Shown here piece after piece: positions 30,435-39,602 of a stretch of DNA of 42,762 nt. The DNA comes from Branchiostoma floridae. Its lineage: Eukaryota > Chordata > Leptocardii > Amphioxiformes > Branchiostomatidae. Each line of letters opens with the position of its first letter. Position 1 is the first letter of the stretch. The stretch is from contig NC_049995.1 in assembly GCF_000003815.2 (NCBI RefSeq), forward strand, positions 17,730,963 through 17,773,724, written 5' to 3'. The translations under genes were made by a program, and so were the position numbers. The notes beneath the pieces were generated by a model. That model ran no database searches, was not told the origin of the DNA, and worked only from the letters and a program-made list of their open reading frames with translations.

Positions 30435-33083
30435 ATGGCGTCGGCTTCCCCCCCTCCAGACAACGGACCTGGACAGCCGATCTTCGCCCTGCTTCAACTC
30501 CCTGGGACATCCACCTACGAAGAAGTGTATGGGGCATACTCTGACTTTGTGCAAGAGTACGTCAAAGAACACGAGTATGTGAAGACGCTGAAGGTGGCCG
30601 AGAGGAAATTGTACAACTTCCAGATAAGCGGAAAACAGTTCTCGGAGGTAAGCGTCGCCTTCCTGTCATACACGGAGAAGCACGAAGCTGAGCAATCTAA
30701 CCGCCCCTTCGTCACGGACAGCCACAGTGTAAAACACAACTCGTGTTCCCTAACAGTCTACATACCGCAGGACACTGTAGCTTCATGGAGGACTGTTTGC
30801 GAATCATACTATGGTGTCAAAGGGAAAGACCACAAAACTAACGGTGTTCAGTATAGTGCAATGTTCAAGTGTGCAGACCCACAGTTCAGCGGGGAGTTTG
30901 GGTCAATACACATCACCGTATATGACTCTAAGTCTAGCAAGTTACTTATCCAGGGCAGTAGTTACGTGTTGTGGTTATGCTCCCACTATGACATCCTACG
31001 CGCCATGGTTATGTCAAACGCGGTCGATCAGCCCCCCTCAAGAAGAGAGGAGTATCTACAACGTGACATCCCCGGCCCACATGCCGCAAACGGCGATACC
31101 TTCACCAAATGTGCTGTATGCAACAAAATTGAAAGTGACGGCGAGGAGTGCGAGGTGTTCGTCAAGTGTGATGACTGCCTAAGCTGGACCCATTTTGATT
31201 GCACAGGCCTTGATGAAGAGACCAAGTCCCTCCTCAGGAACACCGATGAAGAATATTACTGTATAAACTGTCAGATTCCTACAGAACAACGCAAGAGTAT
31301 GCAGACCAAAATCGCACCTCCACCACTTATCGCCTCTAGAGTGGAAGACAATGGCGCAAACAAACATGCAAATCACGGAAAATGTATGACAATCGAGAGT
31401 CAGTCCTCAGACGGTGAGAAAGTGGGAAAACTACAGACAGCATTGTTAGAACTGGAGACAAGTCTCGCTTCTTTGAAAGTACAGTCCAATGCTTTTGAAA
31501 CAAACGTGTCAAATCAGCTGGATACCATCTTTAAAGCGCTGCCGACAGGCCAAAACACCACATCAAAGAAGTACGACGCTGAGATCACCAAACTAAGGGA
31601 AGAGAACACAAAACTCCGTAACCGGGTTCAAACCCTCGAGGTCCTGGTCAAGTCTCTCCAGTCTAAGTCATCGGACATAGAAAAGGACATGAGTGACGTG
31701 AAAACCTCCCAGGGAAGCCTGAAAGTCAAGGTGGCTAATATGAAAGACGTCATCCTGGACAAGGCCAAGTCTACAATCGATGGTCAGCCCCCGTGTAGCC
31801 AACACAGAGTGACCCAGGAATACGCAATCGCCACCACAAATAGGTTTGAGGTTCTACAAGACTCCCCAACCACAGATCTAGACACGGATCCCAAAGCCTT
31901 GATACAGTCCATCACTAACAACAAGGCCCACCCCAACCCGCGTCCCCAGCACTCTACACACAAGTCAAAACGCGTGGTGATAATCGGAGACTCAAACGCA
32001 CAGAAGCTTAAACCAGGACTGCTTAGCCCGACAGCTGACGTGCCGAAGCCATACTGGGCTCCAACCCTCTCAGATACCCTGTCTACCCTGGAGACAATTT
32101 CTAAAGAGAAGTTCCCTCCATGCACAGTTATCTTTCATGTAGGGACCAACGACACTGTAACTAAGTCTACAGCAGAGATAGTCGACGACTTTGACACGAC
32201 CATCAGCGCCACCCAATCCCTGTTCCCTAACGCTGAGGTGGTGATTTCTGCTGTACCCCCCAGAAGAGCCACCGGTCAGAATCCAGCAATCAATAAAGAC
32301 ATCACAGCTATCAACAATCACCTACAGGACAGGTGCCAGGCAAACCCCGCCTTCACCTTCGTGAACCACGCGAAACTGTGGAGCAATGACGTCCACAACG
32401 AAGTAATGTTCGAGCGAGACGGATATCACCTGAACGCCGATGGCGTCCGGGTGCTTGCCTACAACATCAAGAAACAAGCCACGGGTCCTCTCGGACTGCA
32501 GCCAAGAAACCCAGTCGCGAATGAGCGACGTCAGGAAAACCTGAACAGTTCGCCGTCTACCCCGCGGCAACAGAACAGACGGTACGATCACCCTAAGGGA
32601 AGGAGAACTGCAAAACCGAGTATGACGCGTCAAGGTCACCAGGGACACACCCCACGTAAAGACACCAGGCGTGAGGCTGCCCCGCACGATTCCCGTGAAC
32701 GCGATAGACAGGCACCGCCCGTTCAAGGGTACAACCAGGCCTACCAGTCGCAGTACATACCGAGCCCCTTTGATGAACACTCCGGTCCCTACCACCCCTC
32801 CCCCATGTATACTGAATGGAACAGGGAGTGGCCTTCCATAACGGAAGCCTATGGTGGCAACCTTCCCTACCCTATGTGGGTCCGTCCCCCACCACCACCA
32901 CGTTACAACAACGGACCACCACACTACAACGGACCATATGGAGTCCCACCGCACTACAACAGCGGACCCTTCGGAACACCACCGCCCTTCAACAGCGGAC
33001 CCTACGGAACACCACCGCCCTACAACAGCGGGCCACACGGAACATTCTCCAGACCCAGTGGAAGACCTCAAGGTTCTAACTGA
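30435..33083 (+). CDS. LINE ORF1: PHD finger, coiled coil, SGNH esterase, Pro/Tyr-rich tail
   Basis: 882 codons; the start ATG lies in CCAAGATGGCG, a strong initiation context. Residues ~1-200 form a unit I cannot name, closing with a SIHITVYDSKSSKLLIQG strand pair that resembles CR1-type ORF1 N-termini. Residues 226-279 are a PHD-type zinc finger (CAVC ... CDDC ... HFDC ... CINC). Residues ~333-442 are a coiled coil, expected to make oligomers. Residues ~510-680 are an SGNH hydrolase: GDSN (S520), GTND (N572) and DGYHLN (D662, H665), so all catalytic residues are present. Residues ~690-770 are very basic, suited to RNA binding. The end is tandem YNSGP-GTPPP-like repeats. ORF1 proteins coat LINE RNA; the role of the esterase is unsettled. 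The stop overlaps the ORF2 start. Confidence 0.92.
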   Translation: MASASPPPDNGPGQPIFALLQLPGTSTYEEVYGAYSDFVQEYVKEHEYVKTLKVAERKLYNFQISGKQFSEVSVAFLSYTEKHEAEQSNRPFVTDSHSVKHNSCSLTVYIPQDTVASWRTVCESYYGVKGKDHKTNGVQYSAMFKCADPQFSGEFGSIHITVYDSKSSKLLIQGSSYVLWLCSHYDILRAMVMSNAVDQPPSRREEYLQRDIPGPHAANGDTFTKCAVCNKIESDGEECEVFVKCDDCLSWTHFDCTGLDEETKSLLRNTDEEYYCINCQIPTEQRKSMQTKIAPPPLIASRVEDNGANKHANHGKCMTIESQSSDGEKVGKLQTALLELETSLASLKVQSNAFETNVSNQLDTIFKALPTGQNTTSKKYDAEITKLREENTKLRNRVQTLEVLVKSLQSKSSDIEKDMSDVKTSQGSLKVKVANMKDVILDKAKSTIDGQPPCSQHRVTQEYAIATTNRFEVLQDSPTTDLDTDPKALIQSITNNKAHPNPRPQHSTHKSKRVVIIGDSNAQKLKPGLLSPTADVPKPYWAPTLSDTLSTLETISKEKFPPCTVIFHVGTNDTVTKSTAEIVDDFDTTISATQSLFPNAEVVISAVPPRRATGQNPAINKDITAINNHLQDRCQANPAFTFVNHAKLWSNDVHNEVMFERDGYHLNADGVRVLAYNIKKQATGPLGLQPRNPVANERRQENLNSSPSTPRQQNRRYDHPKGRRTAKPSMTRQGHQGHTPRKDTRREAAPHDSRERDRQAPPVQGYNQAYQSQYIPSPFDEHSGPYHPSPMYTEWNREWPSITEAYGGNLPYPMWVRPPPPPRYNNGPPHYNGPYGVPPHYNSGPFGTPPPFNSGPYGTPPPYNSGPHGTFSRPSGRPQGSN

Positions 33084-36000
33084 TGTGTCATACACACAGC
33101 GAGAGAAACAGGAACTGTAGGACTGCTTCCAAAAGCCACGGGATATCCTTTGGCTTTTGGAATGTACATGGACTCGGTAGAAAAGTAGAAGATAGTGATT
33201 TTGTAAGCCAAATAGAAGGGTTTGATTTCTTTTCTCTACTAGAGACCTGGCATGAAGGTGAGAAACATTTCCCTAACTTTCTATGTTTCAGTAGCACTAG
33301 AACCAAAACTAAGAAAGCCAAACGTAGCTCCGGCGGTATTATTTTCCTGTTTAAAAAGCAATACAAAAACTTCGTTACAAAATTAGACAGCAAATCCGAG
33401 GACATTCTTTGGGTTAAAGTAAACAAAGAATTGTTGAATATGAAAGAAGATATCTACCTAGCATCAGTTTATATCAGCCCGAATAGATCCACAATCCATT
33501 CAAATAGAACTTATGACATATTTGACGAACTTGAAAACGAAATAGCTTACTACCAAAACTATGGCGAGGTTATAGTAGGAGGCGACTTAAATGCACGTGT
33601 GGGCGATCTGAAAGATTATATCGCAGACGATGGTCCTATTGACAGCCTCCCCGTAGACTACAACATCGACCATCCGCTCAATCGTAATAACATGGATTTA
33701 GGTAACCCCACCCCTTTCGGTAAAAACTTGATCGACCTGTGTATCAACAGCAAAGTAAGAATTCTAAATGGCAGGACCCCCGGCGATTCACTTGGAAAAC
33801 CCACGTGCTACCAACCTAAAGGTTCTAGCGTAGTCGACTATGTCCTCGCAAGTGAAACAATCCTTCTCCGCAAAACTTCTTTTTTCCATGTTCATCCGCT
33901 AACACCACTATCTGACCACTGTAAACTTTCTCTTATTCTACATTGTAATGCTAAGCAATCTTATGCACAGACTACTAACTCTGACCTTCCCTTGCGTCCC
34001 TACTGTAAATTAGTATGGGACTCTGATTCGAAACATAAATTTAATGCCATAGTCAATAGCGCTGACTTTTCTTCAGCTATAGATAATTTCATCAGTAGGA
34101 GCTACGGGACAACCCCCAATTCTCTTGAGAGCGCGCTATGTGATTTCGTATCGCCTCTACAAGAAGCGGGTAAAAAGTCTTTAACACTACGCTGTAAAAA
34201 GCCAGGTAGACGGAAAGAAAACAAACGGAAAAGTAAAAAGAGATGGTTTACGGAGACCTGTTCTACTGCCAGACGTAACATATATGAACTGGCCAAACTG
34301 CTCTCTAAAAATCCCCGGGACCCCTATATTAGGGGCCAGTATTTCAAAAAGAAAAAAGAATATATGAAATTAATCCGGAAAACCAAGAAAGATTACAGAA
34401 ATGGTATCCTTCAACAACTTAATTCCCTATCTACCAAAGACCCCACAACGTTTTGGAACTTAGTGAAACAGTTTAAATCAAATGACTCCATCATTAAAGA
34501 TGAAGAAACAATTGACAAACAAACACTTCACAACCACTTCCAAAACTTATACGGAAGCGACACGAAGTCCCAAATTTCTAAAAGCGACAATCATTTCCAT
34601 GCCCAGATTAAAACCAAATTGGCAGAACTCGAGAACAACTCCGCTAGTCAGAACAGTTTAGATGCTGAAATTCAACAAAACGAAATCAGACAAGCAATTG
34701 CCCAAGTAAAGAACAACAAAGCTTCTGGAAACGATTTGATACTTAATGAAATGATCAAATGTGCAGCCCATATACTTACAAGACCGCTAACTAAGCTCTT
34801 TAACCTTTTTTTGTCTTCTGGCCACTTTCCTAAACAATGGGGTGAAAGTCACATTGTCCCAATACACAAAAGTGGCCCCAAAGATGATCCCAATAACTAT
34901 AGGGGGATCTCTGTCATTAGCTGCCTCGCTAAGCTGTTCACGACTGTAATTAACAAACGTCTTACTAACTATCTAGATGAAAATTATCTCATTTCCGCCA
35001 ACCAAGCCGGCTTCAGAAATAACTTTGGAACTAATGATAACCTCTTTGTCATCGACACATTAATATCTAAATACAATAACACTAACAAACGCCTGTATGC
35101 ATGCTTCGTAGATTTTAAAAAAGCATTTGACAGTGTCTGGCGGGAAAGTCTTCGTTATAAATTACTGAACTCAGGAATAGGCGGAAAATTGTACAGTGTA
35201 ATAAAATCCATGTATAGCAACCCACAAACATGTGTTAAAACGCCAGCTGGTCTGACACCCCTATTCACAACAGACAGAGGCGTAAGGCAGGGGTGTAACC
35301 TCAGCCCTGCCCTTTTCAATTTATTCATAAATGACCTGGTAAAAGATTTAGACAGCCCTGACTGTGCCCCACCCTCCCTGCATAATCTACTTGTATCCTC
35401 CCTGCTATATGCTGACGACGTAGTGTTGTTTTCAGAATCTGAAACAGGTTTACAATGCGCTCTGGATAAACTCCATGCATTTTGCGAGAAATGGAAACTT
35501 CAGGTGAACCTAAAGAAAACCAAAGTTATGATTTTCAACAAACTCGGACGAATCTTCAAAAACATGAATTTTACTTTCGGTAAAGATACTATAGATATTG
35601 CAACCTCCTATTCTTACTTAGGCCTGACGTTATCCCCCTCAGGTACCTATTCTCTAGCAAAGAAACAACTGTCCTTGAAAGCACGCAAAGCCATTTTCAG
35701 TCTGAAATCCCTGATGCATTCATCTCTGTCTCCAAAGGCTCTGCTCAAACTATTTAGTACATGTATCAAACCTATTATATTATATGGTTGTGAGATTTGG
35801 GGTAAAGCTTATTCAGATGACAGTTGCCCAGCAGAAATTACACAGAACCGTTTTTGTAAAAATGTTCTCGGTGTACATAGAAATTCAAGTAACATAGCTA
35901 GTAGAGCAGAGCTTGGAATGTACCCAATAGACATAGATATATCCATACGTACAGTTAAGTATTGGCTGCGCCTCAAACAGTTGGACTTCTCAACACATCC

Positions 36001-36640
36001 CTTACAAGTAGACGCTTTACTCTGTCAGCAATCTATACCGAATAACAGCCGTAAGAAATACTGGTTACAACACGTAAAGGAAATTCTAGACAATACTGGT
36101 TACTCTTACCTATGGAACTCTATGAATTCACAGCTAGACAATAAGCATATATGTACATCGTTAAGAAAAAGGTTAGAAGATATATATATCCAGACATTTT
36201 CTCATAGACTGTCCACAGATAATGGTAAGTTAAGATTTTTCAAGAAACTAAAGAAGGGATACTCAATGGAAACTTATTTAACGTTACTAGATAAATTCGA
36301 GGTCAGATCGGCAATGTGCAAACTTAGAATTAGCGCCCACCCCCTTGAAATTGAGAGAGGGCGGTACAAAAAGCTACCTGTGGGCGAAAGAACCTGTAAC
36401 CATTGTATGGCAAAACCGGTGGAAGACGAAATACATTTTATTTCTAACTGCCTCTCTAACGATCAGGAAAGAAAGGAGTTATTTGAAGAGGCATGCAAAT
36501 TCCACAAAAATTTCCAAACGCTTACCGACGAAAACAAAACTATAACGCTGTTAACGTCACATAACCCACGCATCATAGAAAAAGTGGGACACTTCGTCTT
36601 CCACTGCTTCCAGAAAAGAAGTCAAACCCTAAATACGTAG
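33083..36640 (+). CDS. LINE ORF2: APE endonuclease and reverse transcriptase
   Basis: 1185 codons, starting at the ATG of TGATG, one base overlapping the ORF1 stop. The endonuclease (~21-290) keeps N27 (FWNVHGL), E54 (LLETW), D168/N170 (GGDLNARVG), D252 (VVDYVL) and D278/H279 (LSDHCKL), that is, a complete APE-type active site. The reverse transcriptase (~545-830) has HKSGPKDDPNNYRGIS, NQAGFR, FVDFKKAFD (D677), RQGCNLSPALFN and YADD (D778, D779). A C-terminal knuckle has C1105, C1108, H1118 and C1123 (CX2C...HX4C), common in CR1/L2 ORF2. No stop or frameshift occurs, so the element may be, or recently was, competent. Base composition is A-rich, unlike the GC-rich ORF1. Clade (CR1, L2, Crack or Daphne-like) needs a tree. 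Confidence 0.95.
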   Translation: MCHTHSERNRNCRTASKSHGISFGFWNVHGLGRKVEDSDFVSQIEGFDFFSLLETWHEGEKHFPNFLCFSSTRTKTKKAKRSSGGIIFLFKKQYKNFVTKLDSKSEDILWVKVNKELLNMKEDIYLASVYISPNRSTIHSNRTYDIFDELENEIAYYQNYGEVIVGGDLNARVGDLKDYIADDGPIDSLPVDYNIDHPLNRNNMDLGNPTPFGKNLIDLCINSKVRILNGRTPGDSLGKPTCYQPKGSSVVDYVLASETILLRKTSFFHVHPLTPLSDHCKLSLILHCNAKQSYAQTTNSDLPLRPYCKLVWDSDSKHKFNAIVNSADFSSAIDNFISRSYGTTPNSLESALCDFVSPLQEAGKKSLTLRCKKPGRRKENKRKSKKRWFTETCSTARRNIYELAKLLSKNPRDPYIRGQYFKKKKEYMKLIRKTKKDYRNGILQQLNSLSTKDPTTFWNLVKQFKSNDSIIKDEETIDKQTLHNHFQNLYGSDTKSQISKSDNHFHAQIKTKLAELENNSASQNSLDAEIQQNEIRQAIAQVKNNKASGNDLILNEMIKCAAHILTRPLTKLFNLFLSSGHFPKQWGESHIVPIHKSGPKDDPNNYRGISVISCLAKLFTTVINKRLTNYLDENYLISANQAGFRNNFGTNDNLFVIDTLISKYNNTNKRLYACFVDFKKAFDSVWRESLRYKLLNSGIGGKLYSVIKSMYSNPQTCVKTPAGLTPLFTTDRGVRQGCNLSPALFNLFINDLVKDLDSPDCAPPSLHNLLVSSLLYADDVVLFSESETGLQCALDKLHAFCEKWKLQVNLKKTKVMIFNKLGRIFKNMNFTFGKDTIDIATSYSYLGLTLSPSGTYSLAKKQLSLKARKAIFSLKSLMHSSLSPKALLKLFSTCIKPIILYGCEIWGKAYSDDSCPAEITQNRFCKNVLGVHRNSSNIASRAELGMYPIDIDISIRTVKYWLRLKQLDFSTHPLQVDALLCQQSIPNNSRKKYWLQHVKEILDNTGYSYLWNSMNSQLDNKHICTSLRKRLEDIYIQTFSHRLSTDNGKLRFFKKLKKGYSMETYLTLLDKFEVRSAMCKLRISAHPLEIERGRYKKLPVGERTCNHCMAKPVEDEIHFISNCLSNDQERKELFEEACKFHKNFQTLTDENKTITLLTSHNPRIIEKVGHFVFHCFQKRSQTLNT

Positions 36641-36794
36641 ATTGTAGCTCCCAGCAGTCCATACCATTGATAGAATAGTCACTCGTTTACACTTGTCACC
36701 ATTGTTATCTATACCAAAGTATTTCATTTTATACATGTTTATTATATTCTCTGTATGTTTCATGTTGCAATTAGCCCTCGGGCAAGAACTTGCA

Positions 36795-36800
36795 AATAAA
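36795..36800 (+). promoter_or_regulatory. LINE poly(A) signal AATAAA
   Basis: AATAAA lies at the extreme 3' end of the LINE, after TTGCAATTAGCCCTCGGGCA and AGAACTTGC. As the element is sense to the receptor gene, this is also a candidate premature polyadenylation site for the host transcript. Confidence 0.55.
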
Positions 36801-36832
36801 CTTCTATTATAATTTTTGGCGTGATTTTCCTA

Positions 36833-37014
36833 TACAGTCAAACCTGTATTAGGGGCCACCTCTACAGAGGGGCCACTTGGCCATAGTGGCCACATTTTGT
36901 CGGTCCCTTGGGTATTTTATCTACAAGTTGCCACCTCTTTACAGAGGCCACCTGTCTATAGTGGCCAAATTTGTCCGGTCCCTTGAGTGGCCGCTATAGA
37001 CAGGTTTGACTGTA
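36833..37014. mobile_element. TA-flanked inverted-repeat element, 182 bp
   Basis: Ends TACAGTCAAACCTGT and ACAGGTTTGACTGTA are flanked by TA. Inside are two related segments, GGCCACCTCTACAGAGGGGC and GCCACCTCTTTACAGAGGCC, each followed by a TTGTCSGGTCCCTTG-type phrase. It lies 20 bases after the LINE end. Non-coding. Confidence 0.8.
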
Positions 37015-37029
37015 TATTAAAACATTTAA

Positions 37030-38280
37030 AGGGCGTTTGGTGTTTCAGTCCATCGCAAGGTCAGTGTTTCTGTTTGCTTCGACGATTCTGATAAATCATG
37101 CTTCATCGGACATAATCATCTTCTGATCCACTTAAAACAACCACATAACATGACTAAATGAAGAATACTTACAAAATTGCCGATCAAGGAAGCAACATAT
37201 GCAACCGGGACCTACGATCTATTAAAATGCAAATTTAGGGACACTAACAAGATAAAAAGATATATGTCCTGAGAGTAAGAGACTAAAAAGTATGTAAAGA
37301 CTTATATGATTTTATTAATCCTATACGTCGGCTGCATGGGCAAATAAGCCATGCCTCACTTAGGCTAAATGAGAGAGAAAATAAAATCAGAGAACGTCTG
37401 AATATACCTCATTGGCTGACCCCACCACTTTTCGATGGATCCACAACACGTCCTCTGGGACCACAAGCATAATTTTATCTATAGAGTAATTAATTGTACA
37501 TCGCACTGTGGACAATATATTATACCAGGATGTACAGACATAAAATAGTTACGATTCAGGTATTTGCGAAACTTAAACTTACACGCAGTCCTATTATTGC
37601 TGGTTTCACTCTTTTGGTAATGCATGAATGAATGAGTTTATTGCTCAACAATCGCACAAGGTACAATGTATGGCAACCAATAACAACTAATAGCTATACA
37701 GACAATAGTACTAAGAGGCTACATACAAAACAATAACAAAGCATTATCGATAGCAGTACAGTTATGTATGAGTAATCTGGTCTCGCATTTGGAATACATT
37801 ATGAAGAAACTGGCCTACGTAGACGGATATTTTGAACACGCAACTTAATTCGGTGTGTCCTGTTAAACTAACCTATGTCCATACAAAGTAAATTGTGTCT
37901 AAATACATGTTTCACCATTAGATCAAAATTCTTCATTTCGTTTGTATCGATCTTGACTTAAGCTATCTGCGTAATCATTTTACCCCTAGAGTGTATTTGT
38001 ATTGGTTTGATCGCTTACAAGTGTAATCCAATGCATCACCCTTTTAATGCCACTTAACCACATTGAAAAGTCACTGGACGATTCTATCTGCACAGCGGCT
38101 TAGATTAACACATTAAGGACACTATCTTGGCAGCACACCTTGAAGTCGCAAAAGACTCAGGTGTTATTGGCTACAAGTAAACGCCAGGCAAAATCGTAGT
38201 AAAAATAAATTAAACTATACAGGCAAAATTTGCAAGCAAATACACCATATTTGCTCTTCACACATAAAGTACTTCTCTAT
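37030..38280. other. Receptor intron, one LINE-tail scrap, no gene
   Basis: Intronic DNA. On the minus strand CCATACATTGTACCTTGTGC then GATTGTTGAGCAATAAACTC and a CATT-type tail at 37623-37678 form a retroposon 3' end. It is the same wording as that embedded in the 230-bp elements at 2759, 3185 and 5350. Confidence 0.5.
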
Positions 38281-38291
38281 TTATTCTTACT

Positions 38292-38669
38292 TAGAGCTGT
38301 GTACCTAAACAAATTTTAGGTACAGGTACAGGTACACGGGTTTAGGTACAGGTCCGGACCTTAACCTGTACCTATACACGTTTGATAAAGTATAATATAA
38401 GTTAGCATGCAGCCAAATATCTTTTTTTTAATGATGAATAGTCATCTTTGTACGGGGAATAACATATTTGAGTCTCAAAATATTTTCTTTGTAAGTTTTC
38501 TCAAGTTTCAACTGCAAGATTATCACAATGGTCATCCCTCATTTGGGATTTACCAATCTGTAGCCTTAAAAAGTGGTGTTCAATAGTGTTTTATTGTGTT
38601 TAGGTACAGGTACGCAGATGTTTCTAAAGGTCCAGACATGTACCTAAACAATTTAGGTACACAGCCCTA
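38292..38669. mobile_element. Non-autonomous hAT-like element, 378 bp
   Basis: Ends TAGAGCTGTGTACCTAAA and TTTAGGTACACAGCCCTA are mirror images with one change. They are flanked by an exact 8-bp duplication TTCTTACT (38284-38291 and 38670-38677). Subterminal GGTACAGGTACAGG repeats occur on both sides. The 8-bp duplication and the YAGNG-type ends indicate hAT. No transposase sequence. Confidence 0.92.
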
Positions 38670-39161
38670 TTCTTACTTCAACACATTCTTACACATGGTG
38701 ACCAGCCCCTCCAGCTCTGCCCTGCCACTTGCTACATAATGTAATTGCACACCACAGGGTGTCTGCTACTACTCCAATTATAATGATGATAGCCGTCTGG
38801 TCTATGTCATTGACCTTATTTGTTTGCTTAATTAAGAAGAAGAAGAATCGCATGCAAGAGAATTGTGTGACCTCTGAACTCCAACCCTTAACGACATGGC
38901 ACAGATATGGATATGAGTACAGATATAATTATAATAAAAATGTAGATATTGTATTGCATAAATGTGTTATTAGTATGTCTACCCATGGGCTCCATGGAAA
39001 GCAGTGCTAGTCACCGTTAGAAGCTTACCCTGGTAAAATAATAAAAGAATACAGAAATAAATAAATAAATAGATAAGAAGAGGAAGGTAAACATAGTAAC
39101 CAAACCGCAAACTCACCCTGACCTTGACCTTGACCCTGACAGCGGTTTCCATGTTTCCCAG

Positions 39162-39364
39162 ACTTCAACAGGATCCAGACAATCCTGGGCACGAGCCCTG
39201 AGAACAAGATGGCGATGACAATCTTCAGAGTCCCTCCCGTTCCCAGGACAGACTACGACGGCAACATCTTCCGGCTCCTGTCCAGGATAGAAGCAGACGG
39301 AGTCAAACTCAGCAACGTGCTGATTCTGTGCGATGGGCCAAACACCTTACAGCTTCTGGCTCAG
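39162..39364 (+). CDS. Ionotropic glutamate receptor (delta-like), amino-terminal domain exon 3
   Basis: A 203-base exon from TTCCCAG|AC to CTCAG|GTTAGA, phase 1 in and phase 0 out. Joined to exon 2 it reads YDKDT-N-FNRIQTILG, so no exon is missing between them. It contains MAMTIFRVPPVPRTDY, then IFRLLSRIEADGVKL and VLILCDGPNTLQLLAQ. In GluD the same region is a helix (lQ.fL), a strand (V.L..V), a helix ending near the lobe hinge and the ILLLSPQGA strand-turn. Here VLILCDGPN takes that place. Part of this exon (from the CCGGCTCCTG phrase) is copied, with decay, at 39415-39486. Confidence 0.92.
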
Positions 39365-39414
39365 GTTAGACAATCATTCAATTATTATCATTATAATCAT
39401 TATCATAATAACGA

Positions 39415-39486
39415 CCGGCTCCTGTCCAGGGTAGAAGGAGACGGAGTCAAACTTAACAACGTGCTCATTGTGATGGGCCAAACACC
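39415..39486 (+). pseudogene. Decayed duplicate of receptor exon 3 (partial)
   Basis: CCGGCTCCTGTCCAGGGTAG, then GACGGAGTCAAACTTAACAA and GTGATGGGCCAAACACC, copies 39269-39345 with scattered changes and a 4-base deletion in the VLILCDG codons that breaks the frame. It has no acceptor and no donor and passes into an ATT/ATC repeat. It lies 51 bases after the real exon. Confidence 0.88.
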
Positions 39487-39487
39487 T

Positions 39488-39600
39488 ATCACTATCATTA
39501 TTATTATCATCATCATCATCATAATCATCAAGATCATTATAATCATCATTATCATCATCAGCATCACAATCATCATCATTATTGGTCGTTATCATCATCA
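39488..39600. repeat. (ATC/ATT)n microsatellite
   Basis: About 110 bases of ATC and ATT trinucleotides in the intron between the decayed exon copy and a LINE fragment. Ile- and Asp/Asn-rich open frames here are translations of the repeat. Confidence 0.9.
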
Positions 39601-39602
39601 TA

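Larger units (their letters stand above)
30230..36812 (+). mobile_element. Full-coding CR1/L2-superfamily LINE
   Basis: This is a non-LTR retrotransposon with two uninterrupted ORFs (30435-33083 and 36640 end), a ~200-base 5' UTR whose exact start is not visible, and a ~170-base 3' UTR with AATAAA and a short A/T tail. It inserts by target-primed reverse transcription, in which the APE-type endonuclease nicks DNA and the reverse transcriptase copies the RNA from its 3' end. The PHD plus esterase ORF1 is known from CR1-like elements. It lies sense within the receptor intron 27015-39161. I saw no clear target-site duplication, as is usual for CR1-type insertions. Confidence 0.88.

Noticed and set aside
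32322-33095. 257-codon minus-strand open frame
   Set aside because: Antisense shadow of the repetitive LINE ORF1 tail; composition follows the reversed Pro-rich codons.
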